Shown here one piece after another: positions 1-8,114 of a stretch of 64,000 nucleotides of DNA (position 1 is its first letter; each line of letters starts with the position of its first letter). The notes under the pieces were generated by a model. The model saw only the letters and a list, made by a program, of their open reading frames with translations, searched no databases and was not told the origin of the DNA. This stretch comes from Sphingopyxis sp. DBS4 (lineage in GTDB: Bacteria; Pseudomonadota; Alphaproteobacteria; Sphingomonadales; Sphingomonadaceae): positions 693,001 to 757,000 of the forward strand of contig NZ_CP102384.1 of NCBI RefSeq assembly GCF_024628865.1. The letters run 5' to 3'. The translations under genes were made by a program, and so were the position numbers.

Positions 1-1120
1 GGCCGCGACGATCGGCGCGCTCGCCGCCGACCCGCTGCCGCTGCCCGATGCCGCCGCGATCGACGCGCTCGTCGCTGCCTTCGCCGCCGCCGAAAGGCCG
101 GTGCTCGCGATCGGTCTCGGCGCCGTTCACGCGAAGGTGCAGGATCGCATCGTCGCGCTCGCCGAGCGCTTCGGCCTGCCGGTGCTGCTGACCCCGATGG
201 CGAAGGGCATGATTGCCGAGGATCATCCCAATTACGCCGGCGTCCTCTTTCACGCGCTGTCCGACACGGTCGGGCTCACCCATGCCGAGGCCGATCTGGT
301 CGTCGCGGTCGGCTATGACCCGATCGAGTTCAATTACGAAAGCTGGATGAAGGACGGGCTGGCGCTTGCCAGCATCGACGTTGCGCCTGCCGACATCGAC
401 CGCGCCAAGCATCCGGTTGCCGCCGAGACCGTTGGCGCGATCGCGCCCGCGCTCGACGCATTGTTCGCATTGCCCGCCGAGGCCAAGGACTGGGACCTCG
501 CCGCGCTCGGCGAGCGCAAGGCGGCGATGTTCGCGAAGCTTGCGGCGCGCGAGGGGGCTTTCGGCCCCTGCGCGGCGCTCGACGTGCTCCGCGACGTGCT
601 TCCCGACGATGGCATCATGACCTGCGACGTCGGCGCGCATACGCATCTGATCGGCCAGCATTGGCGCACGCCCCGGCCGGGGACGCAGATCATGACCAAC
701 GGCTGGTCGGCGATGGGCTTCGGCCTGCCCGCCGCGATTGCTGCGAAGCTCTGCCGCCCCGATACGCCGGTATGCTGCGTCGTCGGCGACGGCGGCTTCC
801 TGATGACCGTCGGCGAGCTCGCGACCGCCGCGCGCGAGAAGCTACCGATCGTGATCGTCGTCTTCACCGACAACGACCTCGCGCTGATCCGCATCAAGCA
901 GGAAAAGAAGGCAAATCCCATCTATGGCACCCCGGTGCGCGCCGAGGGCACGATCGGCGGCCCGTCGCTGTTCGGCGTGCCAGTCACGGTTGCGCGCGAC
1001 CCCGCCGAATTCCGCGCTGCGCTCGAGGCCGGCTTCGCCGCCGACGGCCCGGTGATCGTCGAGGCGCTGCTCGACAGCCGCGAATATGACGCGCTGGTGC
1101 TCCGCAAGGACAAGCCATGA
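1..1120 (+). CDS. Thiamine-diphosphate-dependent enzyme, acetolactate synthase-like (5' truncated by window)
   Basis: The reading frame is open from base 2, so the gene enters from the left and its N-terminal pyrimidine-binding domain is missing. What remains is the central domain (ERPVLAIG near residue 30, VGYDPIEFNYESWM) and the C-terminal TPP-binding domain. The latter carries the GDG...N motif: GDGGFLMTVGELATAA, then TDNDL about 25 residues on. The GYDPIE segment is like catabolic acetolactate synthases, but this family also includes 2-oxo-acid decarboxylases, so the substrate is unknown. It overlaps the next gene, an aldehyde dehydrogenase, by 4 bp (ATGA). That pairing suggests decarboxylation of a 2-oxo acid to an aldehyde that is then oxidised. 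This is inference; the fold assignment is firm. Confidence 0.8.
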   Translation, partial: AATIGALAADPLPLPDAAAIDALVAAFAAAERPVLAIGLGAVHAKVQDRIVALAERFGLPVLLTPMAKGMIAEDHPNYAGVLFHALSDTVGLTHAEADLVVAVGYDPIEFNYESWMKDGLALASIDVAPADIDRAKHPVAAETVGAIAPALDALFALPAEAKDWDLAALGERKAAMFAKLAAREGAFGPCAALDVLRDVLPDDGIMTCDVGAHTHLIGQHWRTPRPGTQIMTNGWSAMGFGLPAAIAAKLCRPDTPVCCVVGDGGFLMTVGELATAAREKLPIVIVVFTDNDLALIRIKQEKKANPIYGTPVRAEGTIGGPSLFGVPVTVARDPAEFRAALEAGFAADGPVIVEALLDSREYDALVLRKDKP

Positions 1121-2559
1121 TGCATGTCGCGGTCGATACCGGCCGGTCGCTCCTGATCGGCGGCCGCTGGGAAGCGGCGGCGGAAACGATGCCGGTGGTC
1201 AACCCATGGTCGGGCGAAGCGCTCGGCGCGGTCGCCTGCGCCGATGGGGGCCATGTCGAGCGCGCGGTGGCGAGCGCCCTGCGCGGCGCCGAGGCGATGC
1301 GTGACCTGTCGACCGGCGAACGGTCGCGCATCCTCCACGCCGCCGCGACGGCGCTCGCGGCCGATGCCGAGCGCTTCGCCGCCGCGATCACCGCCGAGAC
1401 CGGCAAGCCGATCCGCGCCGCGTCGCGCGAGGTGGCGCGCGCGGTCAACACGCTCCGCCTCTCGGCCGAGGAAGCGGTACGGCTCGCGGGCGAAACGATC
1501 GCCTTCGACAGCTTTGCGGGCGGCGAGGCACGCTCGGGCCATTATGTCCATGAACCCGTCGGGGTGATCGCCGCGATCACGCCGTTCAACGATCCGCTCA
1601 ACCTCGTCTGCCACAAGCTCGGTCCCGCCTTCGCTGCGGGCAATGCGGTGGTGCTCAAGCCCGCCGAGCAGGCGCCGCTCGTCGCGGTGATGCTCGCGAA
1701 GCTGCTGCTCGCGGCGGGGCTGCCGACCGAGGCGCTGAACCTCCTCACCGGGCGCGGGCGCGACTTCGGCGATGCGCTGACCGGGCATGGCGACGTGGCG
1801 ATGGTCAGCTTCACCGGCGGGGCCAGCGTCGGCCAGGCGATCTGCCGCTCGGCGGGGATCAAGCGCGTTGCGATGGAACTCGGCGGCAACGGCCCGGTGA
1901 TCGTGATGGACGATACCGATGTCGAAAAGGCCGCCGCCGCCTGCGTCGCGGGCGCGTTCGGCGCGGCGGGGCAGAATTGCATCGGCGTCCAGCGCCTCTA
2001 CGCCCACGATGCCATCTATGACGCTTTTCGGGAGGAGCTGATCGCTGCCACCGAGGCGTTGCGCGTCGGCGATCCGATGGACCCCGCGACCGACGTCGGC
2101 CCGATGATCGGCGGCGACGAAGCCGCGCGCATCCTCGCCTGGGCCGACGAAGCCGTCGCGCGCGGCGCCACCCTGCTCGCGGGTGGCGAACGCGCCGGGG
2201 CGCTGGTGCGACCGACTGTGCTCGCCGGCGTCCCCGACGACGCGCGCGTCGCCTGCCACGAAGCCTTTGGCCCGGTGGTCAGCCTGTTCCGCTTCGCCGA
2301 CTTGGGCGAAGCCATCGACGCCGCCAACCGCGCCGACTATGCGATCCACGCCGCCATCTTCACCGAATCGCTCGGGCACGCGCGCCACGCGGCGCGGCGG
2401 CTGCGTGCGGCGGGGGTGATGATCAACGATTCGACCGATTACCGCCTCGACGCCATGCCCTTCGGCGGGGCGGGGCGGGGCAATATGGGCCGCGAGGGCG
2501 TGCGCTTCGCCGCGCGCGAAATGTCGCAGACGAAGGTGATTTGTTTCCATGACGCTTGA
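1117..2559 (+). CDS. NAD(P)-dependent aldehyde dehydrogenase
   Basis: A 480-residue ALDH-superfamily protein of normal length. Visible catalytic residues are Asn158 in ITPFNDPLN, Glu254 in MELGGN and the nucleophile Cys288 in GQNCIGVQR. The ITPFNDPLNLVCHKLGPA and GQNCIGVQR signatures are of the lactaldehyde/phosphonoacetaldehyde-type branch rather than the betaine-aldehyde or 2-aminomuconate semialdehyde branch. The start overlaps the stop of the upstream TPP enzyme by 4 bp, and kynureninase starts 11 bp inside its 3' end, so the three are translationally coupled. The likely role is oxidation of an aldehyde made by the TPP enzyme. The aldehyde itself cannot be named from sequence. Confidence 0.9.
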   Translation: MMHVAVDTGRSLLIGGRWEAAAETMPVVNPWSGEALGAVACADGGHVERAVASALRGAEAMRDLSTGERSRILHAAATALAADAERFAAAITAETGKPIRAASREVARAVNTLRLSAEEAVRLAGETIAFDSFAGGEARSGHYVHEPVGVIAAITPFNDPLNLVCHKLGPAFAAGNAVVLKPAEQAPLVAVMLAKLLLAAGLPTEALNLLTGRGRDFGDALTGHGDVAMVSFTGGASVGQAICRSAGIKRVAMELGGNGPVIVMDDTDVEKAAAACVAGAFGAAGQNCIGVQRLYAHDAIYDAFREELIAATEALRVGDPMDPATDVGPMIGGDEAARILAWADEAVARGATLLAGGERAGALVRPTVLAGVPDDARVACHEAFGPVVSLFRFADLGEAIDAANRADYAIHAAIFTESLGHARHAARRLRAAGVMINDSTDYRLDAMPFGGAGRGNMGREGVRFAAREMSQTKVICFHDA

Positions 2560-3796
2560 TACTCTCGACCGCGCCGCCTGCCTGGGCATGGACGCCGCCG
2601 ACCCGCTCGCACCGCTCCGCGCCCGCTTCGACCTGCCCGAAGGGATGATCTATCTCGACGGCAATTCGCTGGGCGCGATGCCGAAGGGCGCGGCAGCGCG
2701 CGCCCACGAGGTGGTGACGCGCGAATGGGGCACCGACCTCATCAAAAGCTGGAATAGCGCGGGCTGGTTCGACCTGCCGGTGCGCCTCGGCGACAAGCTC
2801 GCGCCGCTGCTCGGCGCGGCGCCGGGCGAGGTGGTCGTCTGCGATTCGACGAGCCAGAATCTGTTCAAGCTGCTGTCGGCCGCGGTCGCGCTGCGCCCCG
2901 ACCGCCGCGTGCTGATCCTCGAAGGCAGCAATTTCCCCACGAACAATTATATCGCTGAGGGCGTCGCCGCGGCGACCGGCGGGCGCGTCGAAGTGCGGCT
3001 CTGCGAAAAGGACGAGATTGCGGACGCGATCGACGAAGAGACGATCGCGGTCGCGATCACCCATGTCCATTACAAGTCGGGCCATATCCACGACATGGCG
3101 GCGATCACCGCGCGCGCGCAGGCGGCGGGGGCGCTCGCGATCTGGGATCTGTGCCACAGTGCCGGGGCGATGCCCGTGGACCTCAACGGCTGCAATGCCG
3201 ATTTCGCGGTCGGCTGCACCTATAAATATCTGAACGGCGGCCCCGGCTCGCCCGCCTTCCTGTTCGCGGCGAAGCGGCATCAGGGGCAGGCGCTCCAGCC
3301 CGTCACCGGCTGGTGGGGCCATGCCGCGCCCTTCGCTTTCGAGCCCGGCTACCGCCCGCAGCATGACATCCGCCAATTCCTGATCGGCACCCAGCCGATC
3401 GTGTCGATGGCGCTCGTCGAGGTCGGGCTCGACATCCACCTCGCCGCCGACATGGGCGCGATCCGCGCCAAGTCGATGGCGCTCACCGACCTCTTCATCC
3501 GCCTCGTCGAGACGCGCTGCGCCGGACATGGCTTCACGCTCTCCTCGCCGCGCGACGCGGCGGCGCGCGGCAGCCAGGTCTCCTTCGCGCACGCCGACGG
3601 CTATCCGATCATGCGCGCGCTGATCGCCGCCGGGGTGATCGGCGATTTTCGCGCGCCCGACACGGTGCGTTTCGGCTTCACGCCGCTCTATGTCGGCTAT
3701 GCCGACGTGTGGGACGCGGTCGACCGGCTGGTGACGATCATGGACGGCGACATCTGGAAATTGCCCGAGCATCAGGTCCGCGACGCGGTGACATGA
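2549..3796 (+). CDS. kynU: Kynureninase
   Basis: PLP-dependent hydrolase that cleaves L-kynurenine or 3-hydroxykynurenine to (3-hydroxy)anthranilate and L-alanine. At 415 residues it has the family length. YLDGNSLGAMPK (35-46) is the N-terminal kynureninase signature, WDLCHSAGAMPVD (199-211) supplies the PLP Asp200 and His203, and Lys226 in GCTYKYLNGGPGSPAF is the Schiff-base lysine. Its start lies 11 bp inside the preceding aldehyde dehydrogenase. Because 3-hydroxyanthranilate dioxygenase is encoded downstream (16922-17446), the physiological product is probably 3-hydroxyanthranilate. No kynurenine 3-monooxygenase is present in the window; it may lie to the left. Confidence 0.95.
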   Translation: MTLDTLDRAACLGMDAADPLAPLRARFDLPEGMIYLDGNSLGAMPKGAAARAHEVVTREWGTDLIKSWNSAGWFDLPVRLGDKLAPLLGAAPGEVVVCDSTSQNLFKLLSAAVALRPDRRVLILEGSNFPTNNYIAEGVAAATGGRVEVRLCEKDEIADAIDEETIAVAITHVHYKSGHIHDMAAITARAQAAGALAIWDLCHSAGAMPVDLNGCNADFAVGCTYKYLNGGPGSPAFLFAAKRHQGQALQPVTGWWGHAAPFAFEPGYRPQHDIRQFLIGTQPIVSMALVEVGLDIHLAADMGAIRAKSMALTDLFIRLVETRCAGHGFTLSSPRDAAARGSQVSFAHADGYPIMRALIAAGVIGDFRAPDTVRFGFTPLYVGYADVWDAVDRLVTIMDGDIWKLPEHQVRDAVT

Positions 3797-3819
3797 GCGG
3801 CAGGGGAGGGGACGCAAGC

Positions 3820-5202
3820 ATGGACGAACAGGCCTATCTTGACCGCGAGGCCGGGCTCGAACGTGGGCTCAGCAAGGCGCAGATCATCATGATCGGCCTC
3901 GGCGGCGCGATCGGTACCGGCCTGTTCATGGGGTCGGGGATCGCGATCGGCTATGCCGGGCCGGGCGTGCTGGTCAGCTATGCGATCGCGGCGCTGGTCG
4001 CGGTGATCATGGTGTTCAGCCTGTCCGAAATGGCGGTCGTCCATCCGACCGCGGGCTCGTTCGGCACCTATGCCGAAATCTATCTGGGGCCGATGATGGG
4101 CTTTATCGTCCGCTACACCTACTGGATCCAGCAGGTGCTGCTGATCGGCAGCGAGGCGGTCGCGGTCGGCATCTATATGCGCTGGTGGCTGCCCGATACG
4201 CCGGTGTGGATGTGGGCGCTCGGCAGCGCGGCGACCGTCGTCTGGATCAACACGCGCGCGGTGCATAATTTCGGCTCGGTCGAATATTGGCTGACGGTGA
4301 TCAAGGTGTCGGCGATCGTCGCCTTCATCATCGTGGGCTTAAGCCGCATCTTCGGCGTGGTCGGCGATCCGGTCGGGCTCTACAACGTCACCGGGCTCGC
4401 AGGTGGCTTCCTGCCCAACGGCTTTTCGGGCGTGTGGCTGGCGGTGCTGATGGCGCTCTTCTCCTTCATGGGGCTCGAGTTCGTCGTCGGCACCGCGAGC
4501 GAGGCGAAAGACCCCAGGGTCGCGATCCCCGCCGCGCTCAGGACGATGGCGGCGCGGCTGTTCCTCTTCTACATCCTCGCGCTGTTCATCATCGTCGCGT
4601 TCCTGCCGTGGACGGAGTCAGGCGCGAAGGTCGTCACCGAAAGCCCGTTCGTGAAGATGTTCGCGAGCGCGGGCATTCCCTATGCGGCGGGCCTCATGAA
4701 CTTCGTCGTCGCGACCGCGGCGCTGTCGGCGATGAACACCAGCATCTATCTCGGCTCGCGGATGCTCTTCTCGCTCGCGCGCGGCGGCTATGCGCCGCGA
4801 AAGCTCGGCGAACTCAACGCGCAGCATGTGCCGATGCGCGCGACGATCGTCACCGGCATCGGCATCCTCGCCGCCGCCTCGCTGTCGATCCTGACCCCGC
4901 TCGCGTATAATTATCTCTTCGGCATCGTGCTGTTCGGCGGGCTGCTCGTCTGGAGCGCGATCCTCGTCAGCCATTTGCGCTTCCGCCGCAAACATCATGC
5001 GGCCGACCTGCCGGTGCGGATGCCCTTCTTCCCCTATGCGCAGATACTGGGACTGGGGCTGCTCGGCGCAATCACGGTGACGATGGCGATCGACGCCGAC
5101 TGGCAGGTCGCGGTGTTCGCGGGCGGGCCGTGGCTGGTGCTGATCACCGCCGCTTACTTCGTCTGGCGGCGCGTCGCAGCGGGGTCGGCGAGGACCTCCT
5201 GA
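3820..5202 (+). CDS. Amino-acid permease, APC superfamily (AAT/GABA-permease type)
   Basis: Inner-membrane secondary transporter with about 12 hydrophobic segments. The first is IIMIGLGGAIGTGLFMGSG, which contains the GGAIGTGLF substrate/ion-binding motif of amino-acid permeases, and the family signature SEMAVVHPTAGSFGTYAE follows. The start at 3820 is preceded by a strong AGGGGAGGGG ribosome site. An in-frame ATG at 3793, overlapping the kynureninase stop, is an alternative that adds nine residues. Position directly after kynureninase suggests uptake of kynurenine, tryptophan or a related amino acid. The last 49 bp overlap the 3' end of the convergent LysR gene, so the two messages are complementary there. 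Confidence 0.9.
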   Translation: MDEQAYLDREAGLERGLSKAQIIMIGLGGAIGTGLFMGSGIAIGYAGPGVLVSYAIAALVAVIMVFSLSEMAVVHPTAGSFGTYAEIYLGPMMGFIVRYTYWIQQVLLIGSEAVAVGIYMRWWLPDTPVWMWALGSAATVVWINTRAVHNFGSVEYWLTVIKVSAIVAFIIVGLSRIFGVVGDPVGLYNVTGLAGGFLPNGFSGVWLAVLMALFSFMGLEFVVGTASEAKDPRVAIPAALRTMAARLFLFYILALFIIVAFLPWTESGAKVVTESPFVKMFASAGIPYAAGLMNFVVATAALSAMNTSIYLGSRMLFSLARGGYAPRKLGELNAQHVPMRATIVTGIGILAAASLSILTPLAYNYLFGIVLFGGLLVWSAILVSHLRFRRKHHAADLPVRMPFFPYAQILGLGLLGAITVTMAIDADWQVAVFAGGPWLVLITAAYFVWRRVAAGSARTS

Positions 5203-6146
5203 TCCTGACCCAGTTCGTCCCGGATCTCCGCGGCGACCTCGTGAACGACGCCCATGAAGTAGGCGGCGGCCGCTGACAGTTCGACGTTCGCGTGCGTCGT
5301 TGCGCCGATCCGCGAATTCGCGCCCTCCAGCGTCACCGGCAGCGCAACGAGCCCCGCCTGGCCGAGCCCGACCTGATGCGGCATCGCGGCGAGCATGTCG
5401 GTGCTGACCAACAGCGCATGGTTGGTGAGGATCGATACCGATTCGATCACGTCGCGTGGGGGTTCGAGGTCTTCGTGGCGAAAGGCATGGTCGATCTGAC
5501 GACGCAGCGACGTCTGCGTCGGCGGCATGACCCACGCCTGCTCGACCAACTCGGCAAGGGTGAGCGAAGCGCGCGCCGCCAGCGGATGTCCCTCGCGCAC
5601 CATGATCGACACCGTGTCGAGATAGAGCACCTCCTGCTTCAGCCCCTCGCGCTCGCGATATTCGGGCAGGCGGCCGAGCACGACATCGATGTCGCCGGTG
5701 CGCAGCCCCGGCATCAGCCGGTCGATCGTCCCCTCGGCGACCGTCACCGCGATCCCCGGCCGCCGCTCGCGCAGCCGCGCGAGCGCGCGCGGCAGCAGCG
5801 AGGTCGACGCCGCGAGCAAGGTTCCGACATGGACGCGCCCCGACAGACCCTCCTCGAGCGATTGCAATTCCTCGCTTGCGTGGCGAAGCTGGGCGAGGAT
5901 CAGCTTGGCGTGCTTGATCATCACCGCGCCGAAATCGGTCGGGGTCACCCCGCGCGACGAGCGCTCGAAGAGCTGGACGCCGAGCGCGTCCTCGAGTTCC
6001 TTGATGCTCTTGGTCGCGGCGGGCTGCGCGATGTTCAGCGCCTGCGAGCCCTTCAAAACCGTACCCTCGTCGGCGATGGCGGTGAGCAGGCGGAGCTGGC
6101 GCAGCTTCAACCGGCTCAGCAGGAAATTCTCGTGAAATTTAGGCAT
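5154..6146 (-). CDS. LysR-family transcriptional regulator
   Basis: A 330-residue LTTR. The N-terminal winged helix-turn-helix covers about residues 10-70 (LKLRQLRLLTAIADEGTVLKGSQALNIAQPAATKSIKELE, described here in pieces), followed by the linker helix and a periplasmic-binding-protein-like effector domain. The domain order resembles GbpR/PcaQ-type regulators of aromatic catabolism. It is convergent with the permease and divergent from ACMS decarboxylase (start 6400). That is the usual position for a regulator of the adjacent operon, responding to a pathway intermediate. A long hairpin (6179-6249) lies just upstream of its start codon, in what would be its leader or promoter. The effector is unknown. 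Confidence 0.9.
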   Translation of the reverse strand: MPKFHENFLLSRLKLRQLRLLTAIADEGTVLKGSQALNIAQPAATKSIKELEDALGVQLFERSSRGVTPTDFGAVMIKHAKLILAQLRHASEELQSLEEGLSGRVHVGTLLAASTSLLPRALARLRERRPGIAVTVAEGTIDRLMPGLRTGDIDVVLGRLPEYREREGLKQEVLYLDTVSIMVREGHPLAARASLTLAELVEQAWVMPPTQTSLRRQIDHAFRHEDLEPPRDVIESVSILTNHALLVSTDMLAAMPHQVGLGQAGLVALPVTLEGANSRIGATTHANVELSAAAAYFMGVVHEVAAEIRDELGQDQEVLADPAATRRQTK

Positions 6147-6178
6147 GATGCATCTCCCGCAGCCCCTGGCGTTCGGCG

Positions 6179-6249
6179 CCGGCCCGCTCCCTCACCCGGC
6201 CTCCCTAACGATGGCAAACTATGGGAGGCCGGGTGAGGGAGCGGGCCGG
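6179..6249. repeat. Long perfect inverted repeat (27-bp arms, 17-nt loop)
   Basis: Arms 6179-6205 and 6223-6249 are exact reverse complements, and with G-T pairs the stem extends to about 6174-6254. The arm begins CCGGCCCGCTCCCTCACC. The element sits between the divergent LysR and ACMS decarboxylase genes and matches none of the other repeats in the window. It could be a mobile palindrome, a structured leader of the LysR mRNA or a transcription barrier. Confidence 0.85.
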
Positions 6250-6266
6250 TGTCGGGCCCAAGGAAG

Positions 6267-6286
6267 ATATAGCCGTTTTGTAATAG
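6267..6286. promoter_or_regulatory. Candidate LysR operator (TAT-N12-ATA)
   Basis: ATAT-N12-ATAG lies in the LysR/ACMS decarboxylase intergenic region. The same CTAT-N12-ATAG spacing recurs at 8974-8993 and 9106-9125, and as CTAT-N12-ATCG at 9139-9158, in front of the other units of the pathway. The form fits the T-N11-A logic of LysR boxes. Found by eye; binding is not shown. Confidence 0.4.
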
Positions 6287-6399
6287 CTAGGGCAAGTCTC
6301 GGGATTATTGTTGATAGCTGACCCTCGTTACTCAACCGCATGGCCCGCGCGCTTCAGCACGCCGCGGGATGGCGAAATGGCGAGGATGCGGCGACAATC

Positions 6400-7416
6400 A
6401 TGATGGACGAGGGTGCGACACAGGCGGCCGTGATCGACATGCACAGCCACTTCTTTCCTGCGATGGATGTCGCCTATCGTGCGCGTGCCGAGGCCGAGGG
6501 GCTGCCGTGGCTCCGCGACGATGGCGCGGGCAAGGGCTTCATCATGCAGGGTGCGAAGACGTTCCGCCCGGTCGAGGATATATTGTGGGATCCCGCGCGG
6601 CGCGTCGAGGCGCTCGACGAGCAGGGGATCGATCTTCAGATCATCTGCGCCACGCCGATCATGTTCGGTTACAGCCGCCCGGCGGAGCAGGCGCTCGAAT
6701 GCGCCAGGCGCTTCAACGATGCGGCGCTCGATTTTTGCGGCCACGCGCCCGGGCGGATGAAAGCGCTCGCGCAGGTGCCGCTGCAGGACATCGACCTGTC
6801 GTGCGCCGAGGTCAGCCGCGCGATGGAGGCGGGACATCTCGGCGTCCAGATCGGCAACCATATGGGGCTGCGCAATCTCGACGACGAAGGCATTTTGACC
6901 TTCCTCACCCATTGCGCGGAGGTTGGCGCGGCGGTGCTCGTCCACCCGTGGGACATGATGGCGCGCGAGCGGATGCCCAAATATATGCTGCCCTGGCTCG
7001 TCGCGATGCCGGCCGAGACGCAGCTTTCGATCCTGTCGCTGATCCTGTCGGGCGCGTTCGAGCGCCTGCCCAGAAGCCTGCGCATCTGCTTCGGCCACGG
7101 CGGCGGCAGCTTCGCCTTTCTGCTCGGCCGGGTCGAAAATGCGTGGAAGCATCGCGACATCGTTCGCGTCGACTGCCCGAATCCGCCCTCGACCTATGTC
7201 GATCGCTTCTTCGTCGATTCGGCGGTGTTCGACCCGCGCGCGCTCAGCCTGCTCGTCGACGTGATGGGCGAGGACCGCATCCTGCTCGGCTCCGACCATC
7301 CCTTTCCGCTCGGCGAACAGGACATCGGCGCGCTGGTGCGCGAGCATGGCGAGCTGTCGCCGGCGCAGAAGGTGAAGATCTTCAGCGGCAACGCGCGGAC
7401 GTTCCTGAACCTGTAG
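6400..7416 (+). CDS. nbaD: 2-amino-3-carboxymuconate-6-semialdehyde decarboxylase (ACMSD, amidohydrolase superfamily)
   Basis: Non-oxidative Zn-dependent decarboxylase that converts ACMS, the ring-cleavage product of 3-hydroxyanthranilate, to 2-aminomuconate semialdehyde. From the 6400 start the metal ligands are His15 and His17 (IDMHSHFFP), His182 (LVHPWDMM), His233 (CFGHGGGSF) and Asp299 ([11 protein letters not shown]), matching the known ACMSD ligand set. The length of 338 residues is normal. An in-frame ATG at 6340 would add 20 residues with no family counterpart, so 6400 (or 6403) is preferred, though its ribosome site is weak. It is divergent from the LysR gene and separated from the remaining pathway genes by a convergent two-gene unit. 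Confidence 0.9.
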   Translation: MMDEGATQAAVIDMHSHFFPAMDVAYRARAEAEGLPWLRDDGAGKGFIMQGAKTFRPVEDILWDPARRVEALDEQGIDLQIICATPIMFGYSRPAEQALECARRFNDAALDFCGHAPGRMKALAQVPLQDIDLSCAEVSRAMEAGHLGVQIGNHMGLRNLDDEGILTFLTHCAEVGAAVLVHPWDMMARERMPKYMLPWLVAMPAETQLSILSLILSGAFERLPRSLRICFGHGGGSFAFLLGRVENAWKHRDIVRVDCPNPPSTYVDRFFVDSAVFDPRALSLLVDVMGEDRILLGSDHPFPLGEQDIGALVREHGELSPAQKVKIFSGNARTFLNL

Positions 7417-7457
7417 CCATCGTCGGCATTGGGGTAGGAAGCGGCTGTTTCCCAACA

Positions 7458-7540
7458 TTCGTCATTCCCGCGAAAGCGGGAACCCAGAGCATGCGTCGGC
7501 TGACCCCACACTGGGTTCCCGCTTTCGCGGGAATGACGAA
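7458..7540. repeat. Extragenic palindrome, TCATTCCCGCGAAAGCGGGA family, copy 1
   Basis: 29-bp arms (7458-7486 and 7512-7540) are perfect inverted repeats flanking a core of about 25 bp. An opposite-orientation copy with a related core lies at 61207-61289, so the whole unit of about 83 bp behaves like a small MITE or REP doublet. It lies in the 3' gap between convergent genes. Confidence 0.9.
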
Positions 7541-7583
7541 GTGAGGAGGATGCAGCGCGTTTTCCATGCATCTTCGTCAAATC

Positions 7584-7617
7584 AAAAAAAACCGCCGAAG
7601 CGATGGGCTTCGGCGGC
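7584..7617 (-). terminator. Rho-independent terminator
   Basis: On the minus strand the stem CCGCCGAAG / CTTCGGCGG (7608-7616 with 7592-7600, 7-nt loop) is followed by eight T residues (complement of 7584-7591). It ends the two-gene VOC/aspartate dehydrogenase unit about 30 bp beyond the VOC stop codon. Confidence 0.9.
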
Positions 7618-7643
7618 TTTCGTCTGTCAGGATGGCTGCGATT

Positions 7644-8090
7644 TCATGCTGGCGGCGGTGCGCCCTTGAAGCTCTCGGTGCCCGCCCAGCCGCGCTCGGA
7701 GACGTCGACCATGACATTCTCCGGCCCCGCCATCTTGTATTCGGCATTGTCCTTCGCGGGATTCTTGCCGAGGCCCTGCGCCAGGTTGACGTCGTGGCGC
7801 GGGGCATAGCCCGAATTCTCGAAGCGCTCGACGACGTCGGCGATATCATCGCACTGGAAGCCGATGTGATGGAGGCCGGTATAGCCCTCGGGGAACTCCA
7901 TCCCCGCGGCGGGGCGGTTCTTGAAGCAGAGCAGGGCGATGTTGATGTGGCCGTCGGTCACATAATAGCCGCGCGCGTTGCGGCTGTCGATCTTGCCGGC
8001 GACGGTCCAGCCGAGGACGTCGGTGAAGAAGCCGACCGAATTGTCGGGGTCGGCGGATGCGATCGCCACATGGCGGAGGCGGGTGGTCAT
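7644..8090 (-). CDS. VOC-superfamily (glyoxalase/extradiol dioxygenase-like) protein
   Basis: A 148-residue protein with two beta-alpha-beta-beta-beta modules: LRHVAIASADPDNSVGFF at the start and GLHHIGFQCDDI near residue 73. Candidate metal ligands are His7 and His75/76. The usual third ligand position near the end (PENVMVDV) offers an Asp rather than the common Glu, so chemistry may be isomerase-like, epimerase-like or dioxygenase-like. It is the second gene of a minus-strand pair with the aspartate-dehydrogenase-like gene and is followed by a strong terminator. Presence inside the kynurenine cluster suggests a role with a ring-cleavage product. The substrate is not identifiable. Confidence 0.8.
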   Translation of the reverse strand: MTTRLRHVAIASADPDNSVGFFTDVLGWTVAGKIDSRNARGYYVTDGHINIALLCFKNRPAAGMEFPEGYTGLHHIGFQCDDIADVVERFENSGYAPRHDVNLAQGLGKNPAKDNAEYKMAGPENVMVDVSERGWAGTESFKGAPPPA

Positions 8091-8114
8091 GGTTCGAACC
8101 TTTCGTTTGAAAAA

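Noticed and set aside
922..2589. 555-codon minus-strand open frame
   Set aside because: Antisense to a clear aldehyde dehydrogenase; arginine/glycine/histidine-rich composition typical of shadow frames in GC-rich DNA.
2423..3817. 464-codon minus-strand open frame
   Set aside because: Antisense to kynureninase, which has all catalytic residues; the shadow has no domain features.
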